Positions 1-9,115 are shown, counted from the first letter of the stretch. The stretch: DNA of 64,000 nucleotides from CAYGAG01 sp964347765 (GCA_964347765.1 CAYGAG010000002.1:1-64000), one strand, 5' to 3'. Numbers and translations: made by a program. Notes: generated by a model from the sequence alone, not told the origin.

Positions 1-175
<175 letters not shown>

Positions 176-334
176 AAGCAAGCCCTGCAATGCCGGCTGG
201 AGGAGAAAGCATGGAGAAGCCAAAGCCCTTCAAATGTTTTTAGTATAGCTGATTTCTCATTAAGTTAGTGTTGATAGGGCAGCAATGGCTTTAAAACGGG
301 GTGTACGTAGGAGTGTGTTTGGAAGCCGGAGACG

Positions 335-1453
335 TTGAATCAGATCAGAGTAGCGATTTCCATTCAGGTTCTGAATTCTTTTGTGGCAGGTATTTTCGGA
401 GTGATCTTGCCACTGATGATGACGGAGAGAGGTATTGATTATGTCACTATTGGGCTAGTTTTTGCTGCATTGCCGATGATCTTTCAGTTATGCCGAATGT
501 TTTTCACCACAGTCTCAGACTTTTGGGGAAGGAAAATCTTCTTCGCTTTGAACGGTGTGTTGAGCTTAGTGGCTAGTTTGATCTATTATGTTGCTCATAC
601 ACCTCTAGAGTTCTTGTTCGGCAAGGTTATGGAGGGGACGAGTGGAGGCTCATTATGGGCTGTAAACAGGCCTTTTCTTTTGGAGAATACCGAGAAGAAG
701 TGGGCGATCTTGGTTTACTTGAGGGCTACGGTGTATGTAGCTTCTGCACTGGGAAGTCTGTTGGCTGGGTTTTTCGTGGTCTGGTTCCTTTTTGAGGGAA
801 CACTGCTATTTTGCGCTATGTTAGGAGTCTTGGTTTTGCCAGCAGCATTATTGCTTACCAGAGGCAAGAAGGAAAAGTTCAGCGTAGGAAAAGCTCTGCA
901 TCTTCTGGATTTCCGCAAGAAAGACAGAGCCTTCAAAGCGTTCCTAATCCTGTTCTTTGTCATGGGATTGTCATTCGGTTTTCGCAGCGGCTTCGTATTT
1001 CCGTCGTTTCTGAGTGCAAAAGGGTTTGACACAGAGATGGTAGGGATTTTAATAGGTTCACAGATTCTGTTAGCTGGCTTCATCTCTTATGCTTTTGCCA
1101 GCAAGTGGGAGATGAGGAGACTGCTACTCTTCAGCGGAGTTCTTTACTCAGGCTTGTTGGCTCTTTTGGGCTTTTCGAGTTCTTGGTGGGCTGGGGCGTT
1201 GGTGGTGCTTTATGGTATCGTAGAGGGATTGTTAAGTATTAGTCAAGAAGGGATTTTGTCGAAGATCTCCAGCTCAGGGTCTTATGGGACTGATATTGGT
1301 CTGTTGATGATGGGACTCCATAGCGGGAACACTCTGAGTTTGGCATTGGCCGGCTATGTCATTTCGATATGGGGTTTTGCAGCGCCATTCCTGATGTCAG
1401 CGTTGATATTTACAGTGTTCTTCATAGGATCCTACTCTGTGCTTGAAGTGTAG
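335..1453 (+). CDS. Major facilitator superfamily transporter
   Basis: A 372-residue polytopic membrane protein with about 12 predicted hydrophobic segments. The loop after helix 2 contains DFWGRK (about residues 62-67), matching the MFS motif A pattern, and a basic central loop (about 173-185, RGKKEK) separates the two six-helix halves. The start is TTG with GGAG four bases upstream. It lies in the same orientation as 16S, about 160 bp downstream of it. The substrate cannot be told from sequence; a drug or sugar efflux-type MFS is possible. The family call is firm and the function is open. Confidence 0.85.
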   Translation: MNQIRVAISIQVLNSFVAGIFGVILPLMMTERGIDYVTIGLVFAALPMIFQLCRMFFTTVSDFWGRKIFFALNGVLSLVASLIYYVAHTPLEFLFGKVMEGTSGGSLWAVNRPFLLENTEKKWAILVYLRATVYVASALGSLLAGFFVVWFLFEGTLLFCAMLGVLVLPAALLLTRGKKEKFSVGKALHLLDFRKKDRAFKAFLILFFVMGLSFGFRSGFVFPSFLSAKGFDTEMVGILIGSQILLAGFISYAFASKWEMRRLLLFSGVLYSGLLALLGFSSSWWAGALVVLYGIVEGLLSISQEGILSKISSSGSYGTDIGLLMMGLHSGNTLSLALAGYVISIWGFAAPFLMSALIFTVFFIGSYSVLEV

Positions 1454-1470
1454 AAGCGATTGTTCGAAGA

Positions 1471-1982
1471 CATGAGTGAAGAAGATAGGTTTTGGTTTAG
1501 CACGGAATATGCCATTTCTGATAAGGTTAGAATACTTTTGGAAGATGAGAACATCTGCCTTTTAAGAAAGAGATTTTCCAAGGTGTAGTCTGTGTTTTGG
1601 CTTTTGACCATTTTCTGAGTAGTGAAGAAGAAGCAAGTGAGTTCAACAGAGTTCTAGGAGATGGCAATTCACGTGTAATAAGCGTCCTTAATGGTCGCCA
1701 ATTAAGGAACTTGAGAAGATATGGTTTTGGTGAAAAGGTTCCGTTCAAAACAGAAGATATACCGCCGGTCTTGATCATGAGAAAGAACACTCAGTAGAAG
1801 AACTAGAAGAAATATTTTCAAGGCTTGGATTCACAGTTGAACGTGTGAAAGGATGCTGTTATTGGCACATTCCGCCTTTGCTGGAGATCTACTATCCGTG
1901 CTGGCTTGATTCACTCTTCAACATGCTAAGAGGTATGCTGAAAAACGCTGAGATCCATGCTGTTCTGATGAAGAATAGCTAG
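1471..1982 (+). pseudogene. Decayed class I SAM-dependent methyltransferase (frameshifted remnant)
   Basis: Three reading-frame pieces join into one methyltransferase C-terminal half. The first (from ATG 1471) ends in ILLEDENI. A second frame continues LPFKKEIFQGVVCVLAFDHF (about 1555-1615) through NRVLG and ISVLNGR. After another shift near 1775 a third frame reads DHEKEHSVEELEE, FSRLGF, and runs to a stop at 1980-1982. These match the usual order LPF..FD.V...DH, RVL.G, PNG, EH(S)xEEL...GF of class I methyltransferases. The SAM-binding GxGxG motif I region is not recoverable, so the N-terminal half is lost. Two frameshifts plus truncation argue for a pseudogene rather than one sequencing error. 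The window gives no sign of its former substrate. Confidence 0.65.
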
Positions 1983-2054
1983 GGCCATTACACCAATGAT
2001 ATTCGGTCTTTGATATGAGCCTGAAACTTGAACAGACTGTATCAGATCTAAACT

Positions 2055-4115
2055 TCATCGCTGCAAGATCCTCCCTCTATTGTACGGGATGAACTCTCTG
2101 ATGTCTTCAGCAGAAGCTTTTGAAATCTTCTCCAGCATTTTCTTTGGCGTTTCTTCTTTCAAGATTTCCAGGATGCGACTAAACAGTTCTTTGCCCTTCA
2201 GATCTCCAGGAACCACAATCACATATGCATTTGTCTTGTCCTTCACTGCATCAACAGGACCTCCTACAAAAACGGCTTCACCAGACTGATCCTTAACAAC
2301 ACCAACAGCTAGTCTAAGCGGAGTGCCACGCATCCAATTTCGACGGCCTCTGACTGCAAAACCGCCCCGGCGGAGATACTCGCCTGAAGGCGCCTTCTTG
2401 CTCAGCTGTTCGGGCTTGATCCAATAGACATCAATGCTGGCGAAGCTTTCTCGCCAAACCCTGGAAAAAGAGGCTGCAAAAACAGCTGCTTCCGACAAAC
2501 ATTGTTTGCTGGGTTCGCGTCCTTCGGTTTTGACCACTACAAAGGGCGCTCCAACCACGTCCGCATGGAAAACAATGTCTCCTTCCTCTGCATGTTTCTT
2601 CACCAAGACCTCGTTGCTCACAGCATCCTTGCCCGCGACGACGAGAAATCCTTCAGAAGATATGAACCATTTGAATTTTTCAAACCATTTCTTACGCTTG
2701 ATCTTGCGCTCCTCTGTCCTTTCTAACACTTCCTCCCGGCTGACGCTTTCAGAAGTCTCAGCTGCAGTCAACTTGGTCTGCACATCAGAGAGTCTCTTAC
2801 GATATCCTTTTAGGGCCGTGACGGCGCCCTCCCACTTCCTTTTGGCGCGTTTGTAGCGTTCGTAGAAATGAGCAGCGTTTTCAAACACAGTCCTTCGTAG
2901 GTTCAAACTGAAGCTGCAACCCTCTACATTGACATTAACGATCAGACGCCTATCATCGAAAGACTCGAACAAGGCTGAAGATCTCTCACCAGCTTCCTTC
3001 TCGGTCAAAACTTTAGAAATCAGCTTTTCCCAATCTTGATCTCTTCTCTTAGCTATCAAGAACTTCCGCATCAAATGCTGCAGCTCACCACTATGCCTGT
3101 AGATCAGATCGCCGACACGTTTGTTCGTCTCCGCATCAGTCTTCGCCTTGTCCGAAGCGTCCCTCTGGCTCTCCACAATCCTCGCAAGCCTGTTGGCTTC
3201 TTCGTTCAGCTCCTCTACAGTTGCCGCGGCTGCAGCCAAAGCCTTCTCTACAGCCCGCATCCTCACATAGAACTCATCTACTGCTTCATTGAAACTTCCA
3301 AAACATTCATACTTGAAAGTCTTGTATTGCCTCAGCTCTACAGGTATCACGTCTACAAGTTGGCCAGTCTTATCCAAGACCGTACAAGGTGTTAGCTCAT
3401 CATGCAGTACTTCGGAGATCAGATGCTGCAGCTCTTCAAAGATAGTGTCAATGAGGGAATCACTCAGCTTCTTGCATAGTGTCCTCTTGTCCACACCAGC
3501 CCTCAGCAGCACTTCCTCTGAGTAGAAACCGCCGACTCCAAAACGTCTAGCTAAAACCCTAACGACCTCTACATCTCCAAGAGTCTTCAACTCCTCGTGC
3601 ATTTCCTCTTTATCCATTTTAAGAGGATTTCTTCCTAGAGGAGGCGCAAACCGAAAAGCCTTACCTCGCAGAATATCCCTGTCCCGCATACGTTTATAGT
3701 TCAAAGCATTCGAAATGTTGCCGTCACTATCAACCAAGATAGCATTTCCTTCACCGAAAAGCTCCACAATGAGCCTCATAACATTGAGGCCATGTTCAAG
3801 AGTGAGAACTACCACGCGCTCGAACCCATGTTGCTCCACATTAGTCAAGAAACTGTTCCGCAAGAATTTGCGTAAGGCCATACAGAAAGCCGGTGGAAGC
3901 ATCGGCTTCTCCTGAGAGTACCTAGTTAGGTTCAAACGACGGCCGGCCTCCAAAAGGAGCCAAAAAACGGGTTTTTCGGGCTTCCGAAGTTTAAGAAGCA
4001 GAATCTTGCTATCCAACTGGTATATGTTGCGAACCCGACAGTCCAAAATAGTCTCCCTCAATTCGCGAATGACAGCAGCTACATCAAAGCTTGAAAACTG
4101 CTTCGACGGCAACAC
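2055..4115 (-). CDS. rqcH: RqcH/NEMF-type ribosome-associated quality control protein
   Basis: A 686-residue member of the Rqc2/NEMF/RqcH family. This family binds the 50S subunit carrying stalled nascent chains and recruits tRNA for C-terminal tailing. The N-terminal NFACT-N region starts SSFDVAAVIREL and contains KPVFWLLLEAGRRLNLT. Long coiled coils follow (about 280-330 and 430-480). The C-terminal NFACT-R (DUF814) domain includes VFHADVVGAPFVVVK and later GGFAVRGRRNWMRGTPL. The motif usually written Asp-Arg in this family reads Glu99-Arg100 (HGFERVV) here. The start is GTG with GGTGA upstream. It is divergent from the mobB-like gene across a 107 bp promoter region. Confidence 0.9.
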   Translation of the reverse strand: MLPSKQFSSFDVAAVIRELRETILDCRVRNIYQLDSKILLLKLRKPEKPVFWLLLEAGRRLNLTRYSQEKPMLPPAFCMALRKFLRNSFLTNVEQHGFERVVVLTLEHGLNVMRLIVELFGEGNAILVDSDGNISNALNYKRMRDRDILRGKAFRFAPPLGRNPLKMDKEEMHEELKTLGDVEVVRVLARRFGVGGFYSEEVLLRAGVDKRTLCKKLSDSLIDTIFEELQHLISEVLHDELTPCTVLDKTGQLVDVIPVELRQYKTFKYECFGSFNEAVDEFYVRMRAVEKALAAAAATVEELNEEANRLARIVESQRDASDKAKTDAETNKRVGDLIYRHSGELQHLMRKFLIAKRRDQDWEKLISKVLTEKEAGERSSALFESFDDRRLIVNVNVEGCSFSLNLRRTVFENAAHFYERYKRAKRKWEGAVTALKGYRKRLSDVQTKLTAAETSESVSREEVLERTEERKIKRKKWFEKFKWFISSEGFLVVAGKDAVSNEVLVKKHAEEGDIVFHADVVGAPFVVVKTEGREPSKQCLSEAAVFAASFSRVWRESFASIDVYWIKPEQLSKKAPSGEYLRRGGFAVRGRRNWMRGTPLRLAVGVVKDQSGEAVFVGGPVDAVKDKTNAYVIVVPGDLKGKELFSRILEILKEETPKKMLEKISKASAEDIREFIPYNRGRILQR

Positions 4116-4222
4116 TATTCACCGCTTAGGATGTACTCAAGACAGCATAAATAGGCATTATCATATCTATTCATCATCTCACCTTGCCAAAGCAGAGCCA
4201 AAGCTTTTAATTTTCATCTGAG

Positions 4223-5068
4223 ATGCAAACCAACGGTGTTGTACCTGTGAAGAAGACCCTTGTGATAGGTGTCGTAGGACGTAAGAAATCTGGAAAAACA
4301 ACGGTTATCGAATATTTGATTCGGAAACTTGTCAAGGAAGGATATAGTGTATCTGCGGCAAAACATGTGAATCAAAACGACTTCTCCATGGACGTCCGTG
4401 GAAAGGATACTTGGAGACACGCCGAAGCAGGCGCCAACCCTATTATAAGTGTCTCCAACCTAGAGACAGCTGTCCTAATGAAAGACGGGATATCAAAGTT
4501 TTCTGCCAGTGAATTAGTCAAACTGACGCCTGAAACTGATGTTACGGTATTGGAGGGCTTCTCCCGAATCATCCTAGAGAATAACCAGATAGCGAAAATT
4601 GTCTGTGTTAGAGATGAAAAAGAATATCGAATGTTTGAGAAGACGACAGAGGGCGAAATCATAGCCTTCTGCTCGTTCCAGTCTGTAGCAGGAAATGTCT
4701 TGGATATTCAAGAAGACTCGAAAACCCTCACTCGATTAACGCTTGAATATGTGAAGAGGGAAATGGAGATTCTGGAAATTCTTCGCGAACTACCGAGATT
4801 GGACTGTGGAAAATGCGGCTACTCGTCATGTCATGATATGGCCACCGCCATACATCAAGAAAGAACAAAAATGGAAGAGTGTGTGCCTCTAAACCTCAAG
4901 TCAAAACTGAAGACGAAAATAGTCGTAGGCGAGGTTGATGTTCCCATCCAACCGTTCGTTTCAAGAATTATCCGTAACACATTTCTGGGTATGGTCTCTT
5001 CCCTCAAAGGAGTATCCGTAGAAGGAGACGAAAACATCCAGATCAAAATATCAAAAGAGCCTTTGTAG
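4223..5068 (+). CDS. mobB: MobB-like GTPase fused to a C-terminal 4Fe-4S domain
   Basis: The N-terminal half is MobB-type: P-loop GRKKSGKTT (about 19-27), KHVNQNDFSMDVRGKDTWRH (substrate-switch region) and VLEGFSR. MobB proteins assist conversion of molybdopterin to the guanine dinucleotide form. The C-terminal part carries C195-x2-C198-x4-C203-x16-C220, the spacing of the FeS domain found in CODH/acetyl-CoA synthase subunits. A short tail domain (RNTFLGMVSSLKG) follows. At 281 residues it is much longer than MobB alone (about 170). A TATA-like TTTTAATTTT at about 4205 sits close upstream, so the mRNA is probably leaderless. The link to molybdenum or tungsten cofactor is inferred; no MoaA, MoeA or MobA is nearby. 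Confidence 0.82.
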   Translation: MQTNGVVPVKKTLVIGVVGRKKSGKTTVIEYLIRKLVKEGYSVSAAKHVNQNDFSMDVRGKDTWRHAEAGANPIISVSNLETAVLMKDGISKFSASELVKLTPETDVTVLEGFSRIILENNQIAKIVCVRDEKEYRMFEKTTEGEIIAFCSFQSVAGNVLDIQEDSKTLTRLTLEYVKREMEILEILRELPRLDCGKCGYSSCHDMATAIHQERTKMEECVPLNLKSKLKTKIVVGEVDVPIQPFVSRIIRNTFLGMVSSLKGVSVEGDENIQIKISKEPL

Positions 5069-5184
5069 TAAGGTATCTGTATTGACAAACACAAGTACCG
5101 AAGACAAGATCAGTCACTTTTCGGCTAAGGACTAGATAGTCAGCTTTAAATCTGGATTCGAAGTATAGATTGCAGAGGCTGGAG

Positions 5185-5499
5185 ATGATGAAGCCTTTGG
5201 AAACCCTCTACTGGTTAAGACTTGCCCTGGGCATAACTGCGGCTTTTATATGCACAGGTTACGGCTTAGCCACTGGAGCCATTTTCAATACCCAAGCCTC
5301 CTTCACAGTTTTTATCAACAGCTTATCCCTGGCTTTGATAACCTACCTGACATCTTACTACCTCATAAAACGCAAGTTCGTGCAGAAAGTGGAGGAACAG
5401 AGAAAACTAGTTACCACGGGAATAGGCGTCTACTTTATCTCCTGGATGGTCTTTTGGATTCTTCTGGGCACTATCCTCAAGGCGTCTAGCTCAGGTTAA
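5185..5499 (+). CDS. Small three-helix membrane protein, function unknown
   Basis: About 104 residues with three hydrophobic helices (near 8-32, 41-60 and 78-98). A short basic loop, KRKFVQKVEEQRK, separates helices 2 and 3. The preferred start is ATG 5185, with GAGG six bases upstream; an in-frame TTG at 5170 would add five residues. Size and topology resemble small archaeal insertase-associated or EMC6-like proteins, but I see no diagnostic motif, so this is only a hint. It is convergent with the radA operon downstream; the stop codons almost meet (5499 and 5496). Confidence 0.6.
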   Translation: MMKPLETLYWLRLALGITAAFICTGYGLATGAIFNTQASFTVFINSLSLALITYLTSYYLIKRKFVQKVEEQRKLVTTGIGVYFISWMVFWILLGTILKASSSG

Positions 5500-5927
5500 T
5501 CCTTTTCGGCTAGAAAACCATTGATTCTGACTTGACTGCCATCCTTCGCATTTCTGGAACTAAAGTCTTCAGGGTTGCCTGGAATCAAGTTGCTCATGAC
5601 ACGCATACAATCTGACCAAGCGGAGAAGAAGCCCCGGTCGAAACTTTCGTGCAGTTTACTCTGGACGTGACGCCGAAACTCTTTCCGATACTTCTTCAGA
5701 GCCTTCTCATCCCTGACATCCAGACTCGAAAGAAAAGCATATGAATCACTGTTGGATTTACGCGCAAGCAACATGCCCCGCAAAGCTCGGTAATACCCTC
5801 TATTCCACTCAGTCTTATGCATCCTCTCTTTAATCCTCTCCAGCTCCCTTCTAGCTTCCGTAAATTGGCGCCCCACTAGAAGCTGGAAGAACCTTGTGAC
5901 TAAGCCTGAAGGAATAGGCATCATCAA
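5496..5927 (-). CDS. Conserved hypothetical protein co-transcribed with radA
   Basis: A 143-residue, soluble, highly charged and mostly alpha-helical protein (RRELERIKERMHKTEW, ALKKYRKEFRRHVQSKLHES). It has no signal peptide, membrane helix or metal motif. Its start overlaps the radA stop by four bases (ATGA), so translation is probably coupled to RadA. A role linked to recombination or repair is a guess from context only. It was not recognised as a named family. Confidence 0.7.
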   Translation of the reverse strand: MMMPIPSGLVTRFFQLLVGRQFTEARRELERIKERMHKTEWNRGYYRALRGMLLARKSNSDSYAFLSSLDVRDEKALKKYRKEFRRHVQSKLHESFDRGFFSAWSDCMRVMSNLIPGNPEDFSSRNAKDGSQVRINGFLAEKD

Positions 5928-6928
5928 CGCCTGCGACGCTTGGCCTTCTCGCTATCAGAAACGTCCTCTATACCGTTCTCAGTTATCTTGAATATCTGCT
6001 CTCCCTCTGGCAGATATGGACAGGCTACCAAACGGGCGATCCGCACTGGTCCCCTGGAAGCCTTCCTTAGATACAGGCGGGAATGGCTGGTGTGTCCTAC
6101 GATGTGGCCTCCAATAGGATGAACAGCATCCCCGAAGAAGACATCGGGTTTAGCCATGACTTGGTTGGTGACTACAGCTGCAGCATTAAAGGCCCTCGCC
6201 AAGCGAACAAGCTTGTGCATATGCTTGTTCAGCCTTTGCTGCCTACGAGCTAACATCTCCCGCCCGATGTATTCACTTCTGAAATGGGAGGTCAAGGAAT
6301 CCACGATAATCAACCGCACATTATTCTCCTTGACCACCTCATCAGCATTATCCAGCAGAAACATCTGATGATCAGAAGTGAACGCCTCAGCATAGACGAT
6401 GTTCCTAGCAACCTCCTCAGAGTCCAGTCCCAAATGCTTGGCCATTTGAACTATACGTCTAGTTCGGAAAGTGTTCTCAGTATCAATATACAGAACTCCG
6501 CCGTCAAGCCCACCCTGTTCTGGAGGCAATTGCACATTCACGCACAACTGGTGACAGACCTGACTCTTGCCACTGCCATATTCACCAAAAAACTCTGTAA
6601 TAGTCTGGGTCTCCAGACCACCTCCTAAGAGCTCATCCAATGCTTTACTGCCTGTCGTAAGGCGCAGCACGTTCTCCTGCATCTTGAGAAGCTCATCTGC
6701 ACGCATAAAAGAGACATTTATGGTGGAACGAGCGGCATCAATAACAGCCAAAGCCCTCTTCTCACCAAGACCCGCTGACTCTAACTCCCGTGCTGCGGCC
6801 ATGGCTACAGATTCTATAGTGTGAAAACCTAATTCTTTAAGCTTCTGTGCAGTGGCGGGACCAATACCTGGGAGATCTTCTAGTAACTCGTACTTCTCCT
6901 CAGCTACTTCTTCCTCTTCTGCAATCAT
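5924..6928 (-). CDS. radA: RadA recombinase
   Basis: Archaeal RecA/Rad51 orthologue of 334 residues, which forms filaments on single-stranded DNA and drives homologous strand exchange. The N-terminal helix-hairpin-helix (LPGIGPATAQKLKELGF, 19-35) is followed by a linker. The ATPase core has Walker A GEYGSGKSQ (115-123), the LYIDTENTFR segment and Walker B LIIVDSLTSHFR, then RQQRLNKHMHKL and the L2-region GGHIVGHTSHSRLYLRK. Length matches other archaeal RadA proteins and no inactivating change was seen. It heads a two-gene operon with the small hypothetical gene downstream. Confidence 0.97.
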   Translation of the reverse strand: MIAEEEEVAEEKYELLEDLPGIGPATAQKLKELGFHTIESVAMAAARELESAGLGEKRALAVIDAARSTINVSFMRADELLKMQENVLRLTTGSKALDELLGGGLETQTITEFFGEYGSGKSQVCHQLCVNVQLPPEQGGLDGGVLYIDTENTFRTRRIVQMAKHLGLDSEEVARNIVYAEAFTSDHQMFLLDNADEVVKENNVRLIIVDSLTSHFRSEYIGREMLARRQQRLNKHMHKLVRLARAFNAAAVVTNQVMAKPDVFFGDAVHPIGGHIVGHTSHSRLYLRKASRGPVRIARLVACPYLPEGEQIFKITENGIEDVSDSEKAKRRRR

Positions 6929-6971
6929 GTGGTTTTCCCTTCACAATCATCCAAACAGTAAAGCCAAGCTC

Positions 6972-6979
6972 TATTTAAA
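6972..6979 (-). promoter_or_regulatory. Probable TATA box of radA
   Basis: The self-complementary-core TATTTAAA lies about 45 bp upstream of the radA ATG on the minus strand. That spacing would give a short leader of roughly 20 nt. Because the core TTTAAA is symmetrical, the same site could also fire rightward toward the T8 tract at 7072-7079. Confidence 0.45.
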
Positions 6980-7071
6980 TCAAACGAAGAACAACAATTT
7001 GTAGTCCTCGGAGAGATTCATAAAAGTAAACACCTTGGCTTCAACATGGAAATGAGCGCCTCGGGCCTATC

Positions 7072-7079
7072 TTTTTTTT
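7072..7079 (+). terminator. Isolated T8 tract, possible terminator of a short unannotated transcript
   Basis: Eight consecutive T residues on the plus strand in the divergent gap between radA and the envelope operon. Archaeal RNA polymerase terminates at such U tracts. No plus-strand protein gene precedes it, so it may end a small RNA of under about 100 nt or insulate the downstream operon from rightward transcription. No C/D-box or H/ACA features were recognised. Confidence 0.3.
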
Positions 7080-7168
7080 GTCATCTTCAATAGCTAGTTG
7101 AAATTCTGTTTAGTGTATCAGAAGATTTAATATTACTTTTCCTATCCAGATTATGCGGGAAGAAAACC

Positions 7169-7690
7169 ATGCTTAAGAATTTTAGGGACAAGATAGCCGT
7201 TTCCGGGTTGACAGTATTAATGATAGGTGTTGTGCTTCTAGTCTTCACATTCATAAGCGCTTATGGATTTCTGACCAAAAGCCTCTCAATAATCGCTTCA
7301 GAAGATCTTGTGCGAACCTTTGGCGAGGCCTTAGCGCCTTTGATTGCAACCTGTATACGTATCATGTATCTAGGAATAATGGGATGGATAGGTTCACTAC
7401 TTACCGTCAGAGGAGTAACCATCATAGCTCATGCACCGAAGATTCCAAAAATCGCTCCCGCAAAAAGGTTACCATCCAAACCTATACCTCAAAAGAGAGA
7501 TATCAAGCGCCCCAAGGAAGAAGAAACCAAGCCACAAAAGCCAAAGACTGAAGAACCTAGGGAAGAAGAAAAACCGAAGGCGGAACCTAAACCACCAGAA
7601 CCAGAGATAATAGTCATGCCGCCGGAGGAAGCCTCCCAGCCGCCTCCACAGCCGCGACCCCAAGCCCCTCAAGAACCTCCCAGTTACTAG
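7169..7690 (+). CDS. Membrane protein with Pro/Glu/Lys-rich tail, function unknown
   Basis: 173 residues. Two hydrophobic helices (about 12-34 and 50-78) are followed from about residue 92 by a low-complexity tail dominated by P, K and E (KPKTEEPREEEKPKAEPKPP and similar). With both ends on one side the tail is probably cytoplasmic and could act as a flexible tether. First of three closely spaced same-strand genes (32 bp gap, then an 8 bp overlap). A TATA-like TTTAATATT lies about 40 bp upstream of the ATG, and GGGAAG could serve as the ribosome site. Not recognised as a known family. Confidence 0.65.
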   Translation: MLKNFRDKIAVSGLTVLMIGVVLLVFTFISAYGFLTKSLSIIASEDLVRTFGEALAPLIATCIRIMYLGIMGWIGSLLTVRGVTIIAHAPKIPKIAPAKRLPSKPIPQKRDIKRPKEEETKPQKPKTEEPREEEKPKAEPKPPEPEIIVMPPEEASQPPPQPRPQAPQEPPSY

Positions 7691-7721
7691 ATCTCCCAAA
7701 CCGTCGGGGCACTGAACAACC

Positions 7722-8498
7722 ATGAAGATACCTATTCGAATGATCACCATAGCTACAACATTGCTCTGGATATTTCTGATTGTCTTTTTCATATTGGCTG
7801 TCTACTCTGCCAAGGATATTGGGGTCAACTTCGGAGAACCCAGAACGGAGTTGGATGCCGACCACAACATGCTCTTTTCTCTGCCTGTGTTCATAGACAA
7901 CAAAGGATACCATGACATAGAGGCGTTCAACACAACTACTATTATCTCAGATTCTGAAGGATTCATGGCACAGGGATCTACGTTCATTCCAATCATAGAA
8001 AGGGGCAGGGAGATAACAGCAACACATAATGCAACTGTCGACCTAAATGAACTCTCACAGACTCGCCAATTTTACTTGTTCAATGATACAGAACTTCAAG
8101 TACATGCTATATTGGGCATGGAACTTGCCAGTGTTATCCCAGTTCAAGTTTCAACGGACTTCTCTATACCTTGGGGAGCACCTCTATACAACTTCACAAT
8201 AGGTGAAATAGAATTCACAGTGCTTAACTTGACGCATTCAATGGCTAAAATCTCTGTCAATTTTGAAAACCATGCTTTCTTCGACCTATCAGGAAGCATC
8301 CTTATGCGTATGTACAACCATACTAGCGTCTTAATCAGCGAAGGACGAACAACAATCGATGCCCCACAGAATATGCCTTACCATGGGCAGCTAGACCTTG
8401 CTGTCCCAATGACAGGAATAACAGAAAATGGACACTTTGAAGTCTATTTTTCAACTCCAGTTTTCGACTTCGGACCCATGGTGATTACTTATGACTGA
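7722..8498 (+). CDS. Secreted/membrane-anchored protein with two beta-rich domains, function unknown
   Basis: 258 residues with one N-terminal hydrophobic helix (about 8-28), serving as uncleaved anchor or signal, then an all-beta-looking exterior of two similar-length parts. Several Asn-x-Ser/Thr sequons (NTTT, NATV, NDTE, NFTI, NLTH, NHTS) suggest N-glycosylation at the archaeal cell surface. The alternating pattern resembles LEA14-type or immunoglobulin-like sandwich domains, but no specific motif is diagnostic. It is the middle gene of the three-gene envelope set and overlaps the next gene by 8 bp. Confidence 0.65.
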   Translation: MKIPIRMITIATTLLWIFLIVFFILAVYSAKDIGVNFGEPRTELDADHNMLFSLPVFIDNKGYHDIEAFNTTTIISDSEGFMAQGSTFIPIIERGREITATHNATVDLNELSQTRQFYLFNDTELQVHAILGMELASVIPVQVSTDFSIPWGAPLYNFTIGEIEFTVLNLTHSMAKISVNFENHAFFDLSGSILMRMYNHTSVLISEGRTTIDAPQNMPYHGQLDLAVPMTGITENGHFEVYFSTPVFDFGPMVITYD

Positions 8499-8874
8499 AA
8501 CTAAGAAAGACTTCAGAAACCATCTGCGCAGTTTTTCGGTTAAGGCGTTGAAAGCTGCAATAAAGGCCCTCATCTTCTATGGAATCTACTTCTTTCTCTC
8601 AACATTTTTGGCTCCTGTATCAGATATGGCTCCTAGCCTTAGACAGACAATTGAGATGTTCATGACAACATACATCATCTTGTTGATTATTGGAGAACTC
8701 ACAGCGGGCACAATATTCCAGTACTTTTTCAACGCGGCAAGAGCACTATTCGTGATTCTCTACCTGATGCTTTCATTAAATGGAGGAATGGTTGGCATAA
8801 CATATGAGAATGTGCATCTTATAGTAGATCTACGTCTATTCATGGCAATTGTCATGCTTCTTAGCTTACTTTGA
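8491..8874 (+). CDS. Four-helix membrane protein, function unknown
   Basis: 127 residues with about four hydrophobic helices (near 22-43, 54-75, 80-100 and 106-126) after a basic N-terminus (RNHLRSFSVKALKAAIK) expected inside the cell. The start overlaps the preceding gene by 8 bp, so translational coupling is likely. With the Pro-rich tethered protein and the sequon-rich exported protein upstream it may form one envelope complex. That is inference from operon layout only. Confidence 0.62.
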   Translation: MTETKKDFRNHLRSFSVKALKAAIKALIFYGIYFFLSTFLAPVSDMAPSLRQTIEMFMTTYIILLIIGELTAGTIFQYFFNAARALFVILYLMLSLNGGMVGITYENVHLIVDLRLFMAIVMLLSLL

Positions 8875-9115
8875 TTAGCAAAATCTATAATCCAAGGAGT
8901 AGATTTCCTAAACTGTAGAACAGAAAATCCTCAAGTTTGAGTTACATAGTACACTACTTGAAGCAGCGGTTTATGTCGATCTATAAAAATCGTGACGATA
9001 TAACAACACACTTTGCTTTTTCATCCTTTAGAATATAGAGCATAAAATTCCTAAAGAGGTAAGGTTTATGTTATATTCTTGTCCCATAAGAGAATTCAGT
9101 GAGGCGAAGATTTGA

